Source of the DNA: CAVXNB01 sp963763085
GTDB taxonomy: Bacteria; Actinomycetota; Acidimicrobiia; Acidimicrobiales; Bog-793
Reading direction: 5' to 3'
DNA length: 64,000 bases
NCBI GenBank assembly: GCA_963763085.1
Contig: CAVXNB010000008.1
Location: 186,001 to 250,000 of the forward strand
The translations under genes and the position numbers were made by a program. The notes beneath the pieces were generated by a model. That model ran no database searches. It was not told the origin of the DNA and saw nothing but the letters and a program-made list of their open reading frames with translations. Numbering within the stretch: position 1 is the stretch's first letter; every line of letters starts with the position of its first letter. Shown here in pieces: positions 44,352 through 56,028 of this stretch.

Positions 44352-46688
44352 TTGCATCGCTCAAGTTGGACAGGGGCCACGCCGACAACAAACAGGCATG
44401 GCAAGGGACGGGCGAATTCGAGATCCCTGACTGTCCGGCTCGTCGCTTGGGCCACCCTGACGAATCTGCCCGCACCGGCAGCGATAGCGGTGATCGCCGG
44501 CCTGACAGGTGCATCCTGGTCGGCGGCATATTTTCTCGGCGGCGGGACCAACGTCGCCCCGCACTGGTTCTACGTCCCGGTGTTCCTGGCGGGCCTGCGG
44601 TTCGGACCGGTCGGGGCCCTGCTGACTGCCGTCGTGTCGATGTTTGTCTCGGGGCCGCTATTGCCCGCTGACGTCGCGACCAACACACCCCAAGCCCTGA
44701 GCGACTGGGTGAGCAGGGGCATCTTCTTCATTCTCATCGGCCAGTTCGTGACCCAACTATTCGTCGGGATGCGGCGGCTGTCGCAGCGCGAGGCCCACTT
44801 GATCGAGCGGACGGCTCAGGCCGAAGCGTTTCGGGAAAGCGATCAGCGCTTCCGGTCTCTCGTCCAGCGAGCCAGCGAGATGATCGTCGTCATTGACCCC
44901 GACGGCACGTACGCATACGAGTCACCAGCGGTCGAGCGGATCCTCGGGTGGGCGCCTGGTCAGCGGCTGGCCCAAACCGCCATGGACTTCGTGCACCCCG
45001 ATGACCGGGAACGAGCCTCGGCTGCTATGGGCGATCTGCTCGCCAAGCCTGGCGAGTCGCGCACGATCGAATTGCGACATCGGGACTCCAACAATGATTG
45101 GCACTGGGTCGAGTCCACCTTCACCAATCTGGTCGACGAGCCGACGGTGCGAGGGATCGTCGTCAACTCGCGGGTTGTGGACGAACGCAAGACCCTGGAG
45201 CATGAGCTGCTCCAGCGGGCCTTGCACGACCCGCTCACCGGTTTGGCCAACCCGTCCTGCTTCGCAAGCGTCTCGAGAACGCGCTTGCACGCCGCGACCG
45301 AGCGAACGTCCGCCTGCATTGCTGTTTGTCGACCTTGACGACTTCAAGACAGTGAACGACGGTTTCGGCCACGATGCGGGTGATCATCTACTGATCGAGG
45401 TAGGCAACCGGCTGCGGACGTGCGTGAGGCCGGAAGACTTGGTAGCTCGCCCCGGCGGCGACGAGTTCGCCGTGCTGATCGAGGAACGCTTCGAGCGCGG
45501 ACAAGCGATCACAGAAGTCGCCGAGCGCATCTTGGAGGCCCTGCAAGCTCCCTTTGACGTCTCCGGCCACCAGATCCACGCCAGTGCCAGCATCGGGATC
45601 GCCTCGTATCGGGGTGGAACGCCGAACGCCGACTTGATCCTCAGACAAGCGGACATGGCGATGTACGACGCCAAGGCCAACGGTAAGGCCCGATACGCCA
45701 TCTTCACCGACAGGCTGGACGAAGCCGTCCAACACCGGGTGGAGATCGAGTCAGGCCTCCGAGTCGCATTGGAGCAGGATCAGATCCGCGTCGTGTACCA
45801 GCCGATTGTCGAGATTGCGACGCGGGAGATCAATGCAGTCGAGGCCTTGGTGCGTTGGCAGCACCCAACCGTGGGCTCCTCTCGCCCGCAGACTTCCTCG
45901 ACGTCGCCGAGGAAACAGGTCTGATCATCCCAATCGGCCGGCTCGTGCTTCGCGAAGCCTGCCGCCAGTTGGGGCGGTGGCGCGCCAGTCTCAGGCCAGA
46001 CATCAAGATCAGCGTCAACCTGTCCGCCACGCAGCTGCACGTAGCCAGCATCGTCGAAGATGTTCGCTCCACGCTCGAGGGCGCCGACGTCGACGGTGGA
46101 GCCCTCATCCTCGAAGTCACCGAAGGCGCGCTCATCGCCGACGTCGCCGGGGCGGCCGCCGCGCTCGGGTCCTTGCGTTCCCTCGGGGTCAGCATCGCTA
46201 TCGACGACTTCGGGACAGGCTACTCGTCGTTCTCGCACCTTCAGCACTTCCCAGTCGACATCATCAAGGTCGACAAGTCCTTTGTCGATGGAGTCTGCGG
46301 CGGCAGGGAGGAGGCAAAGCTCACCCGAGCTGTCCTCGCCATCGGCAAGGAGTTCTGCCTTGAGGTGGTCGCGGAGGGCGTCGAATCCTCAAACCAAGAT
46401 GCCGAACTTGGCAGTCTCGGTTGTAAGTTCGGACAGGGCTACTTCTACGCGCGCCCGGTACCGGCCAACAAGCTCGACGAACTGTTTGCGGGCGAGTCCG
46501 AGAGCCGGACACGACATCCGGGCATCCGGAGCTCGGAAGACCTCCGCGGTGGCCCGGATGATCAGCTGAGCGGGCCGGCTGCTGCGGACGGCGAAGACTT
46601 CCACGACCCGGCATCGGTCGCGGCTGGGCCGCCCAGGTCCTGGGATCCTCAGACCGGCAGGGCGTTCTGGCGGATCACCTGCGAGTAG
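44352..46688 (+). CDS. PAS-GGDEF-EAL cyclic-di-GMP protein, two frame breaks
   Basis: Frame one: membrane helices (AAIAVIAGLTGASWSAAYFL; LRFGPVGALLTAVVSMFVSG; GIFFILIGQFVTQLFVGM), a PAS domain (FRSLVQRASEMIVVIDPDGT onward) and the start of GGDEF (LHDPLTGLAN). After about 45310 frame two carries FVDLDDFKTVNDGFGHDAGD and the intact active site RPGGDEFAVL, then the EAL start (AVEALVRWQHP). After about 45870 frame three gives IKISVNLSATQL, IAIDDFGTGYSSFSHLQHFP and DIIKVDKSFVDG. Both domains keep their motifs, so it may make and break cyclic di-GMP. Translation starts at TTG 44352 or a little later. It is divergent from the HD-GYP gene. Confidence 0.8.
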
Positions 46689-46703
46689 AACTCCGCGCTC
46701 GCC

Positions 46704-48044
46704 TTAGGGATGCGTCTGGGTGCCGAAGTCAACGAAGATGAGCCCGAAGCGCTTCTGATAGCCCGCCGCCCACTCGAAGTTGTCGAGGAACGACCAGTGG
46801 AAGTAGCCACGCAGGTCGACGCCCTCCTCGATCGCTCGCGCACAGGCGTCGAGATGGTCACGTAGGTAGGCGATCCGCTCTTCGTCATCGATCCCGCCTT
46901 CGGGGTCCACGTAGTCCTCGGCGGCCAAGCCGTTCTCGGTGATGTAAAGAGGCAGCCCGGGAGCCCGCGCATGCAGCAGCACCAGTAGCTCGTGAAGCCC
47001 GCTGGCGTCGATCGGCCAGCCCATCGAGCTGTGGGCGACGCCGTCGGCGATGATGCTCACAGCGCCGGGATGGCCTTTTATGCGCTCCTCGCCACGTCGT
47101 TCGTCTCCCAAATCGCGGTGACCAACGGTGGTCGGCCGGTAGTAGTTAATACCGAGAAAGTCGATCGGGGCGCTGATGCGAGCGAGGTCGCCGTCCTGCA
47201 CGAGCTCGGGACCGGGCAGCAGCCCGGCTCGGACGGCGCCGGTCGGGTATGCGCCCTTCAGAATGGGGTCGAGGAAAATCCTGTTTGTCTCGGCCTCGAT
47301 CTCCTGGGCGACCGCCTTGGACTCGGCGTTGACCGGCCGAACGGCCGTCATATCGAGCGTGATGCCGACCTCGGCGGTCGCGCCGAGCTCAGCTCGAAGC
47401 GCCTCGAGCGCGAGGGCGTGGCCCAAGAGGAGGTGATGGGTAGCTGACGCCGCAGCACCTTCGTCGGTCCTGCCCGGCGCATGGACGCCGAACCGGTAGC
47501 CATGATTCGCGACGACCTGGGGTTCATTGAGAGTGATCCAGCGGGTCACCCTGTCGCCGAGCGCCTGGGCGACGATTGCTGAGTAGGCGGCGAAGCGCTC
47601 GGCCGTATCGCGGACGGGCCACCGCCCGCGTCCTCGAGTGGCTGGGGAAGGTCCCAATGGTAGAGAGTCGCCACCGGCTCGATCTCCCGTTCGCGCAGCC
47701 CATCGACAAGCCGGCGGTAGTAGTCCAGACCCTCCTCGTTCGCCGCACCGGTTCCGGTCGGCTGGACCCATGGCCAGGCGATCGAGAAGCGATATGCGTC
47801 GACACCGAGGTCGCTCGGCGAGCGCGAGGTCGGTGTCGAGACGGTGGTAGCTGTCACAGGCGATATCGCCCGTGTCGCCATGGTGCACTTTGCCTGGGGT
47901 ATGGCTGAAGGTGTCCCAGACCGAGGGGCCGCGGCCCCCCTCGTGCGCCCGCCCTCTACCTGGTAAGCGGCGGTGGCGACGCCCGAGGAACCCGTCGGGA
48001 AACCGTCGCCTGGTGGCAGTCCCGTCTGCATCGGTGGTCATCAA
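46704..48044 (-). CDS. GH1 beta-glucosidase, about four frame breaks in the first third
   Basis: Family 1 glycoside hydrolase of about 445 residues. The acid/base Glu is in WITLNEPQV and the nucleophile Glu in LPLYITENGLAAEDY; AYQVEGG near the start, RFSIAWPWVQPTGTG, ATLYHWDLPQPLED and FHWSFLDNFEWAAGYQKRFG near the end are family landmarks. Pieces alternate between two frames near 47985, 47945, 47820 and 47620, then the last 300 residues are unbroken. It hydrolyses beta-glucosides such as cellobiose in the cytoplasm, feeding on sugars brought in by the adjacent importer. It is divergent from the LacI gene. Confidence 0.85.
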   Translation of the reverse strand: MMTTDADGTATRRRFPDGFLGRRHRRLPGRGRAHEGGRGPSVWDTFSHTPGKVHHGDTGDIACDSYHRLDTDLALAERPRCRRISLLDRLAMGPADRNRCGERGGSGLLPPACRWAARTGDRAGGDSLPLGPSPATRGRGRWPVRDTAERFAAYSAIVAQALGDRVTRWITLNEPQVVANHGYRFGVHAPGRTDEGAAASATHHLLLGHALALEALRAELGATAEVGITLDMTAVRPVNAESKAVAQEIEAETNRIFLDPILKGAYPTGAVRAGLLPGPELVQDGDLARISAPIDFLGINYYRPTTVGHRDLGDERRGEERIKGHPGAVSIIADGVAHSSMGWPIDASGLHELLVLLHARAPGLPLYITENGLAAEDYVDPEGGIDDEERIAYLRDHLDACARAIEEGVDLRGYFHWSFLDNFEWAAGYQKRFGLIFVDFGTQTHP

Positions 48045-48090
48045 CCCTCCCTGGTCGCCGGGGCTTGACTAGCCCCCGCAAGCATCTTAG

Positions 48091-48132
48091 TGTATGCGGT
48101 TAGATGTATGCGGTTAGATGTATGCGGTTAGA
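48091..48132 (+). promoter_or_regulatory. Three tandem 14-bp repeats, probable LacI operator region
   Basis: TGTATGCGGTTAGA is repeated three times without change, 14 bp apart, followed closely by CTTAACCGCC, which reverses the GCGGTTA core. The block lies between the divergent GH1 and LacI genes. Repressor binding is inferred from position. Confidence 0.55.
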
Positions 48133-48263
48133 TGCACACACTTAACCGCCCGGCCGCTAGGGGGTGGCGGATCGAAAGCAAGGGCACGACGAGCCGGCCC
48201 GACGGTCGAGCGCCGCAAGAACTGCTGGTGGGCGATAAAAGCGGAGGGTTTCGCAGCACCAGC

Positions 48264-49313
48264 TGGGCAAGCAGACGCCGTCCACGCTCTACGACGTAGC
48301 ACGCGCCGCCGGGGTCTCGACGGCGACCGTGTCACGCGTCGTGCACGGACAAGACCTGGTGCGGCCCTCCAGCGCGAGCGCGTTCTCGAGGTGATACATG
48401 CGCTCCGCTATGTGCCCGACGGGGCAGCGCAGAGCCTGTCCCGCCGGCGCAAAGAGGTGATAGGGCTGGTCAGTCGCGAACGCCTCGGACCCGAATCCGA
48501 TATCGAGCAGAACAATCTGCTCTTCGTCGACGAGGTCCTGCGGGCATCGAGGCATCGCTCCGCCAGATCGGCTGGTCCCTCTTGATCTCGTTCCTCCAGT
48601 CCGGTGACCCCGCGTACAAGCGACTGCAGTCGATGGCAGGCAAGGTCGACGGGCTTCTGATCTCTGAGGGCATAATCGAGCCCCAGCAGCTCGCCCACCT
48701 CTCGACACGAATGCCGATTGTGCTCGTCGCCGGCGCGCCAGACGAGCCGAGCGTCGACGTCGTGGCGGCCGACAACCACGCGGGAACAGTCGCCCTCGTC
48801 GCCCATCTCGTCGAAGTGCATGGCCGCCGACGCTTGTACTACGTCGCCGGACCAGCCGAAGCGCCGGACGCCCGGGAACGGCGCTCGGCCTTTGAGCAGG
48901 TACTCGCTGATCACCCGGAAGCCACCATCTCAGGGTTTTTCGAGGGTCGATTCTCCTCAGAGAGTGGTCAGGAGGCAGCCTGAGAAATCGGCGCGACGGG
49001 TCGCCGTTTCTTGCCCGACGCGGTGGTGTGTGGCAACGACCAGATGGCGTTCGGGTTGATTCGCGGACTCGGCGCCAGCGGCATCCGGGTGCCTGCCGAC
49101 GTGGCCGTCGCCGGTTTTGATGACATCTATCCCGGCGCCCTGTTGGCGCCGTCTCTCACGACCGTCAGCCAACCGATGCGTCTGTTGGGCGAGCGCGCAT
49201 CATCCCGACTGCTGCAAAAAATCAAGGATCCCACGCTCCCCACTACGTAGTTGCTCCCCACCCAGCTGGTCATCAGGAACAGCTGCGGCTGTGGGGACCG
49301 GGCGGCCCGGTAG
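48264..49313 (+). CDS. LacI family regulator, several frame breaks and an in-frame TAG
   Basis: The N-terminal helix-turn-helix TLYDVARAAGVSTATVSRVV is followed in another frame by ERVLEVIHALRYVPDGAAQS. The sugar-binding domain continues as LISFLQSGDPAYK, VDGLLISEGIIEPQQLAHLS, VVAADNHAGTVALVAHLVEV and, in yet another frame, VVCGNDQMAFGLIRGLGASG and VAVAGFDDIYPGALLAPSLT. A TAG at 49248-49250 interrupts the last part, after which LLPTQLVIRNSCGCG, the usual LacI end, follows in the same frame to 49313. The start codon is not resolved. It probably controls the GH1 gene and the importer. Confidence 0.72.
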
Positions 49314-49420
49314 GCTCCATCGAAGAGGGTCAAAGGTAGATCCCCGAGGACTGTCAAAAGCACGTCCGCGAGGACTGTTGGCAAACACGCGGCCGAAGCA
49401 GCGGCCAGGTCCGGCGCCTG

Positions 49421-50403
49421 ATGGCCTTCGTCGCCCGGCGGCTCGCGTTCTACATCGTCGCGGCCTGGGTGGCCCTTACGGTGAACTTCTTCATCCCGCG
49501 GGCTATGCCGGGTAGCGCCGTCCAGGACATCATGGCGAAGTTTCCCGATCTGCAGCCCTCGGCTTACAAGGCACTGGAGGCAATGCTCGGCGTCGGCCAT
49601 CCCGGCTCGCTTTGGCACCAGTACCTGACTTATCTCGACGACGTCTTCCACCTGAATTTCGGTACCGACCTGATCGAGTACCCGGCCAAGGTGTCGACTC
49701 TCATCGGCCAGACGCTTCCCTGGACCCTCGCCCTGGTGGGCACGGCGACAGTGATCGCCTTTCTGGTGGGCACCGGGCTCGGCATCGTGTCCGGCTGGCG
49801 GCACGGTGGCTCGCTCGACCGGGTGTTGCCCGGGCTCATGTTCCTCCAGGCCATCCCTATTTCTTCCTCGCGCTCATCCTGATCGATCTTCTCGCCGAAA
49901 GAACCCACCTCTTCCCCCTCGGCGAGGGCTACGCCGGTGGCCTGATACCGGGATGGCACTGGGACTTCATCGGAAGCGCCGTATACCACTCGCTGCTCCC
50001 TGCCTTTACCATCGTCATCACGTCGCTGGCGGGCTGGATGCTGCAGATGCGCAACGTCATGATCACGACGATCGGTGAGGACTACGTGCTTGCCGCGCAG
50101 GCCAAGGGCCTGTCGAGCCAGGTAATGTTGAACTATGCGGCGCGCAACGCCATTCTCCCTCAGCTGCAAGGCTTCGGCCTTGCCCTGGGCTTCGTAGTCT
50201 CCGGCGCGATCATCATGGAGATCGTCTTCTCCTACCCGGGTATCGGCCTCCTTCTGTTCAATGCGGTCACGTCGAACGACTACCCCTTGATGCAGGCCAT
50301 ATTCCTCGTCATCGTCTTCGCCGTCCTTCTTGCCAACCTGATCGTCGACGCCGTCATCGTCGTCATCGACCCTCGCGTGCGCACCGGAGAGGGAGCCGGG
50401 TGA
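49421..50403 (+). CDS. ABC permease, DppB/OppB type, frame break near 49858
   Basis: About 327 residues. The first helix ARRLAFYIVAAWVALTVNFF and PGSAVQDIM are OppB hallmarks. TLALVGTATVIAFLVGTGLG is the second helix. After the break come the permease loop EDYVLAAQAKGLSSQVMLNY with ARNAILP, the EAA-type coupling motif, and GIGLLLFNAVTSNDYPLMQA. The stop overlaps the next start (GTGA, 50400-50403). It forms the importer channel with the DppC-type protein. Confidence 0.85.
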
Positions 50404-51488
50404 CCCTCCGCTGCCAATCAGCTCGGATTCATCGGCCTTGGCGGAATCACGCCAGCGCCTCGGCCGATGGCAGCGCCTGCCAACCAAGACAAAAGTGGGC
50501 GCCGTCCTGCTCGGCTTCTTCGTGCTCGCCGCCATCATCGGACCGATGGTCACGCCCTACGACCCCTCGTATCGAACCCCTTGCCAAGCCTCTCGCTTCA
50601 AGCCCCGAGCGCCGCCCACCTGCTCGGTACGACGGAGAGCGGTCAGGACGTGCTGTCACAGCTCCTCGTCGGGATCCGCTTGACCATGGAGCTCGCGTTC
50701 ATCGTCGGCGTTGTGGCGACGTCGCTGTCAGTGATTATCGGGGTCTCGGCGGGATTCCTCGGTGGGATGTGGGACGAAGTGCTCTCGCTCTTCACCAATG
50801 TCTTCCTCGTCATCCCGGCGCTGCCCATTCTCATCCTGCTGCTCGGCTATCTGCCGCAGAGGGACCGACGGCAACGATCCTCGTGCTCAGCTTCCTCGGA
50901 TGGCCCTGGGGCGCAAGGGTGATCCACGCCCGACCTTGTCGATCCGCAACCGCGACTTCATCGCCGCCTCACGTGAGACCGGCGAGAGGACCTGGCGCAT
51001 AATCGCTTTCGAGATCATCCCGAACGAGGTGAGCCTGATCGCGGCGAGTTTCGTCAATACGGTTCTGTCCGCGATCGGGGCTTCGGTAGCGCTTGCGTTC
51101 ATAGGTCTCGCTGACCTCTCGAGCTGGAGCTTCGGCACCATGCTCTACTCGAGCCCAGAGCAGCAAGCCCTGGAGCTCGGAGCCTGGTGGTGGTTCACGC
51201 CGGGAATTATCGTTGCCCTTATCGGGATCTCGCTGGTGCTTCTGAACACGGGGATCGACGAGCTTGGCAACCCGCGACTGCGTGGACGCGAGCCGCTCCA
51301 GCCGGGTAGGCGGGCGGAGGGTCCGGCCCACCGACCCGACTCCCGTGCTGGCAGCAACCGGTCGCGCCGGGGACTCCCGGCTTTCCTCCACTCGTTCAGC
51401 CGCAGCGCTTGGCTCGAGGAAGGGATGGAGCTACAGGACGGCGGACCGGCCATGAGGCTGAGTCGTTGGCGACTGGCGGCGAGCAGCG

Positions 51489-51492
<4 letters not shown>
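50400..51492 (+). CDS. ABC permease, DppC/OppC type, several frame breaks
   Basis: The GTG at 50400 overlaps the previous stop. The pieces in order are KTKVGAVLLGFFVLAAIIGP with MVTPYDPS; HLLGTTESGQDVLSQLLVGI, RLTMELAFIVGVVATSLSVI and VIPALPILILLLGYLP; ATILVLSFLGWPWGARVI; then NRDFIAASRETGERTWRIIA and SFVNTVLSAIGASVALAFIG. The natural end is probably the TGA at 51490, which overlaps the DppD-type start (ATGA); the uncorrected last frame runs to 51523. About 360 residues. Confidence 0.78.
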
Positions 51493-52714
<1,222 letters not shown>

Positions 52715-52718
<4 letters not shown>

Positions 52719-53781
52719 GTCCCACAGGCCCCCTGGAGCAGTCCAACAGCGGCGGCGTCGTATCGGTCGCTGCCGAGCGGGGACCGCTCGCTCTCGAGGC
52801 CGTCTCGCTGAGCAGGAACTTCCGGCTTCGCCGGCACCAGACTCTCCGGGCGGTCCGCGAGGTCTCCTTCAATCTCTATCGAGGCGCGATCATTGCCTTA
52901 GTTGGCGAGAGCGGATCGGGCAAGACGACTGTCGCCAAGCTTCTCGCCGGGCAAGAACAGCCGACCTCCGGCTCGATCCTCCTCGACGGTGAACCGGTCG
53001 ACGTCTCGTCGCGGCGCGCCTTCCGACGATACAAGAGCAAGGTCCAGCTCGTCTTCCAGGACCCGTTCGCTTCGCTGAACCCGGCTCATACGGTTCATTA
53101 CCACCTCGAGCGCCCCGTGGTGCTGCATCGGGACAAATCGAACGGCAACGTTGAGGAAGAGATCGACGCCTTGATGACTCAGGTGCGTCTCACGCCCGCC
53201 AGGCAGTTCCTCGAGAAGTACCCACACGAGCTCTCGGGCGGCCAACGGCAGCGGGTCTCGTTCGCCCACGCTCTCGCCGCCCGCCCCAGCGTGCTCCTCG
53301 CCGACGAGCCGGTCTCGATGCTGGACGTCTCCATCCGACTCGAGATGCTGGCCCTGCTTGACGACCTGTGCCGTCGCTTCCAGCTCGCGTTGCTCTACAT
53401 CACCCACGACATCGCCTCGGCACGCTACGTCGCCGACGAGTTGCTCGTGATGTACGCCGGGCAAATCGTCGAGCGCGGTCCCGCGGAGGAGATCACACAG
53501 CATCCAGCTCATCCGTACACCCAGCTGCTCGTGGCCTCAGCTCCGGACCCCGACAACCTCGGGAGCACGCTGCGCTCGGGCACGATCGGAGCGGAAGCCC
53601 GCCCGAGGCCGCAAGCACGGCGGAGAACGGATGCCCATTCAGCCCGAGATGCGAGTTCGCTGAAGACCGGTGCCGCCAGGAGAGCCCGCCGATGCGACAG
53701 GTGACTCCCTCACGATCGGCCGCCTGCTGGCGGCTCGAGGTCACCGCGCCACAGGTCATTGCTGGACGACAAGGGGGGTAA
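52715..53781 (+). CDS. ABC ATPase, DppF/OppF type, frame break near 53600
   Basis: Walker A ALVGESGSGKTTVAKLLAGQ near residue 68, QLVFQDPFASLNPAHTVHYH, signature YPHELSGGQRQRVSFAHALA, Walker B VLLADEPVSMLDVSIRLEML and switch His in LLYITHDIASARYVADELLV. The first frame loses similarity near 53600; another frame supplies GCPFSPRCEFAEDRCRQESP, the Cys-rich end of the family, to the stop at 53781. Together with DppD it powers the importer. Confidence 0.88.
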
Positions 53782-53870
53782 GGAGACATCACAAACGAAC
53801 CATGAAATATCAGAATTTAGTTAGGAATCGGTCAACTACTGATCTATGGACGAGAGGAATCGACAAGACA

Positions 53871-55568
53871 ATGAGAAGTTCGTTCAAACCCAGAGCATTA
53901 GTCACCCTCGCCGCGGCGAGCATCGCCTGTTGCGGGGTGCTGGTCGGACTCGGTGGGGCCACGGCGCCAGTTGGGGCGAGCTCGTCGGTCACGGCGAGCT
54001 CTGCGACCACCTTGATAATGGAGAGCTCACCAGAGAACACAATCACTCAGGACTTCAACCCTTACATAGCGACGGGTGGCCCTTACCAAATGGGAGCCAC
54101 CGGACTCATCTATGAACCACTGATCGAGTTCGACCTTGCCGCGCCGCCGAAGTACTACCCGTGGCTGGCTTCTGCCTACCGCTGGGCCAACGGCGGCAAG
54201 TCGATCGTGTTCACGATCCGTAAAGGGGTGAAGTGGAACAACGGCACGGCGTTCACGCCGGCAGACGTCGCCTTCACGTACAACCTCGTGAAAGGCAACG
54301 CGTCTATCAACACCGCCGGCCTGGACATCAAGAGCGTCAGCACCTCGGGCGACAACGTCACTGTCAGCTTCGCAACGGCCCAGTACACGAACCTGCAGCA
54401 GGTCGCAGGCATCGGGATCGTTCCGAAGTCGATCTGGAGCACCGCCGGCAACCCGGCCACGTTCACCGATGCCACGCCTGTCGGTACGGGACCGTACACG
54501 CTCGGTAACTTCACTCCGCAGGGCTTTACGCTCGTAAAAAATACGCACTACTGGCGGCAGAAGGTGAGCGTCCAGAACGTTTACTTCCCGGTGTACACCT
54601 CGAACACGTCGGCGGCGGCCGCGCTGTTCGCTGGGCAGATCGACTGGACAGGAAACTTCATCGCCGGTCTACAGAAGAAATTCGTCGACAAGTCGCCGGC
54701 CTACCACCACTACTGGGAGGCGCCAGGTAGCACCAACGCCCTGTTCCCGAACACGCGCACGTGGCCAACCGACAAGGTGGCGGTACGACGGGCGATCAGC
54801 CTGGCGGTGAACCGTACGGTGATCGCTGATGAGGGCGAGGCCGGACTTGAGAACCCTGTCCTCAATGCCACCGGCCTCACGTTGCCGACCTTCGCCGCTT
54901 GGAGCGGACCGGTCAAGTCGCTTAGGAACGCGGCAACGTCCAGAGCGTCGGCGGCCCGAAACGTCCTGAAGTCGGCCGGGTTCAAGATCGGCAAGAACGG
55001 CTGGTTCGAGAGGGGCGGAAGGACCGTTTCGATCACCCTGATCAGCCCGTCCTCGTACACCGACTACGCCGAGGTCGGCTCGATCGTCGCTGGCGAGCTG
55101 AGGGCGGCCGGCATCGATGCGAACTTCCAGGGCCTCACTGTGAGCGCCTGGAGCAACGACCTTGCTGATGGCGACTTCCAGCTGAGCGAGCACTGGGCGA
55201 ACAACGGGCTGACGCCGTACAACATGTACGACGGCTGGCTTAACAGCGCGCTCGACACAAAGTCGGCCACGGGCGACTACAAGAGACTGCACGCCACACT
55301 GATCGACGCTGATCTCGCCAAGCTGGCCGGCGCAGCGACGACGGCCAGGCAAACTGCTGACCTCGTGCCGATCGAGAAGTACGTAGCCGAAAACCTGCCG
55401 GTGATCCCGGTCACGACCGCCTCGGAGTGGTTCGAGTACAACTCCCAGCGCTTTGTCGGGTGGCCGACAATGAAGAATCCCTACGAGACCGGACAGCCTT
55501 CTGGGACCAACAATGGCCCGGGTTCCGGTACCGACCTGGTAGTCATCTTGCGCCTCAGAGCGCGGTAG
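53871..55568 (+). CDS. ABC importer substrate-binding protein, family 5
   Basis: A 565-residue family-5 binding protein with a signal peptide (ALVTLAAASIACCGVLVGLG); the Cys pair in it may form a lipobox. Mature features are NPYIATGGPYQMGATGLIYE, FTIRKGVKWNNGTAFTPADV (the family signature), VGTGPYTLGNFTPQGFTLVK and the late DYAEVGSIVAGELRAAGIDA. The frame is unbroken, unlike the four genes before it. Although named for peptides, relatives bind cello-oligosaccharides, which agrees with the GH1 and LacI neighbours. Confidence 0.9.
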   Translation: MRSSFKPRALVTLAAASIACCGVLVGLGGATAPVGASSSVTASSATTLIMESSPENTITQDFNPYIATGGPYQMGATGLIYEPLIEFDLAAPPKYYPWLASAYRWANGGKSIVFTIRKGVKWNNGTAFTPADVAFTYNLVKGNASINTAGLDIKSVSTSGDNVTVSFATAQYTNLQQVAGIGIVPKSIWSTAGNPATFTDATPVGTGPYTLGNFTPQGFTLVKNTHYWRQKVSVQNVYFPVYTSNTSAAAALFAGQIDWTGNFIAGLQKKFVDKSPAYHHYWEAPGSTNALFPNTRTWPTDKVAVRRAISLAVNRTVIADEGEAGLENPVLNATGLTLPTFAAWSGPVKSLRNAATSRASAARNVLKSAGFKIGKNGWFERGGRTVSITLISPSSYTDYAEVGSIVAGELRAAGIDANFQGLTVSAWSNDLADGDFQLSEHWANNGLTPYNMYDGWLNSALDTKSATGDYKRLHATLIDADLAKLAGAATTARQTADLVPIEKYVAENLPVIPVTTASEWFEYNSQRFVGWPTMKNPYETGQPSGTNNGPGSGTDLVVILRLRAR

Positions 55569-55585
55569 CTGACGGTTCGCGCGCT

Positions 55586-55616
55586 CGGCCCGCCCCCAGG
55601 GAAACCGGGGGCGGGC
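55586..55616 (+). terminator. Strong GC hairpin after the importer operon
   Basis: GGCCCGCCCCC (55586-55596) pairs perfectly with GGGGGCGGGCC (55606-55616) around a 9-base loop, 17 bases after the binding-protein stop. No U tract follows, as is common in actinobacteria. Confidence 0.75.
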
Positions 55617-55785
55617 CGTCGCGGCGAACGCATGCCTACGTTGCTCCAGGTCGTCTTCGACACTCGTCCGGCTTGAGAAATTCGAGAGAGATGGGGGGTT
55701 TCTCACGTCGGCTCACCTCGTCGTGACAGTCCACGAAAGATCAAGACATCCAACCACCTATATCTTCCTCTCAGAGAAGGTGACG

Positions 55786-55944
55786 ATGGATCATCTACAA
55801 CTGACGACGCTTGAGGATTCAACCCTAACGCGAGTGGAAGAGAGCGATTCTTGCTCGCTGTTGACAAATATTCCCTTCATGTTGTTCATCAAGGGTGGGA
55901 GCGAAAGCGTTTGGGAAATGCGCTTGGAAGTGATGGAAATATAG
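55786..55944 (+). CDS. Small 52-residue peptide in AT-rich DNA
   Basis: An AGAAGG site precedes the ATG at 55786. The product (MDHLQLTTLEDSTLTRVEES onward) is acidic in its first half and hydrophobic in its middle (LLTNIPFMLFIKGG), with one Cys. No family is recognised. The DNA from 55730 to 55945 is clearly richer in A and T than its surroundings, suggesting foreign origin or a regulatory region. Confidence 0.35.
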   Translation: MDHLQLTTLEDSTLTRVEESDSCSLLTNIPFMLFIKGGSESVWEMRLEVMEI

Positions 55945-56028
55945 AGCCGTCATCGTGGCCGGCAGTTCTCTCGGCGGCGCGAGACCGCCGGCCGTTCCTC
56001 AAGCTCGAAACCCCGAAGCCGGGTGCGA

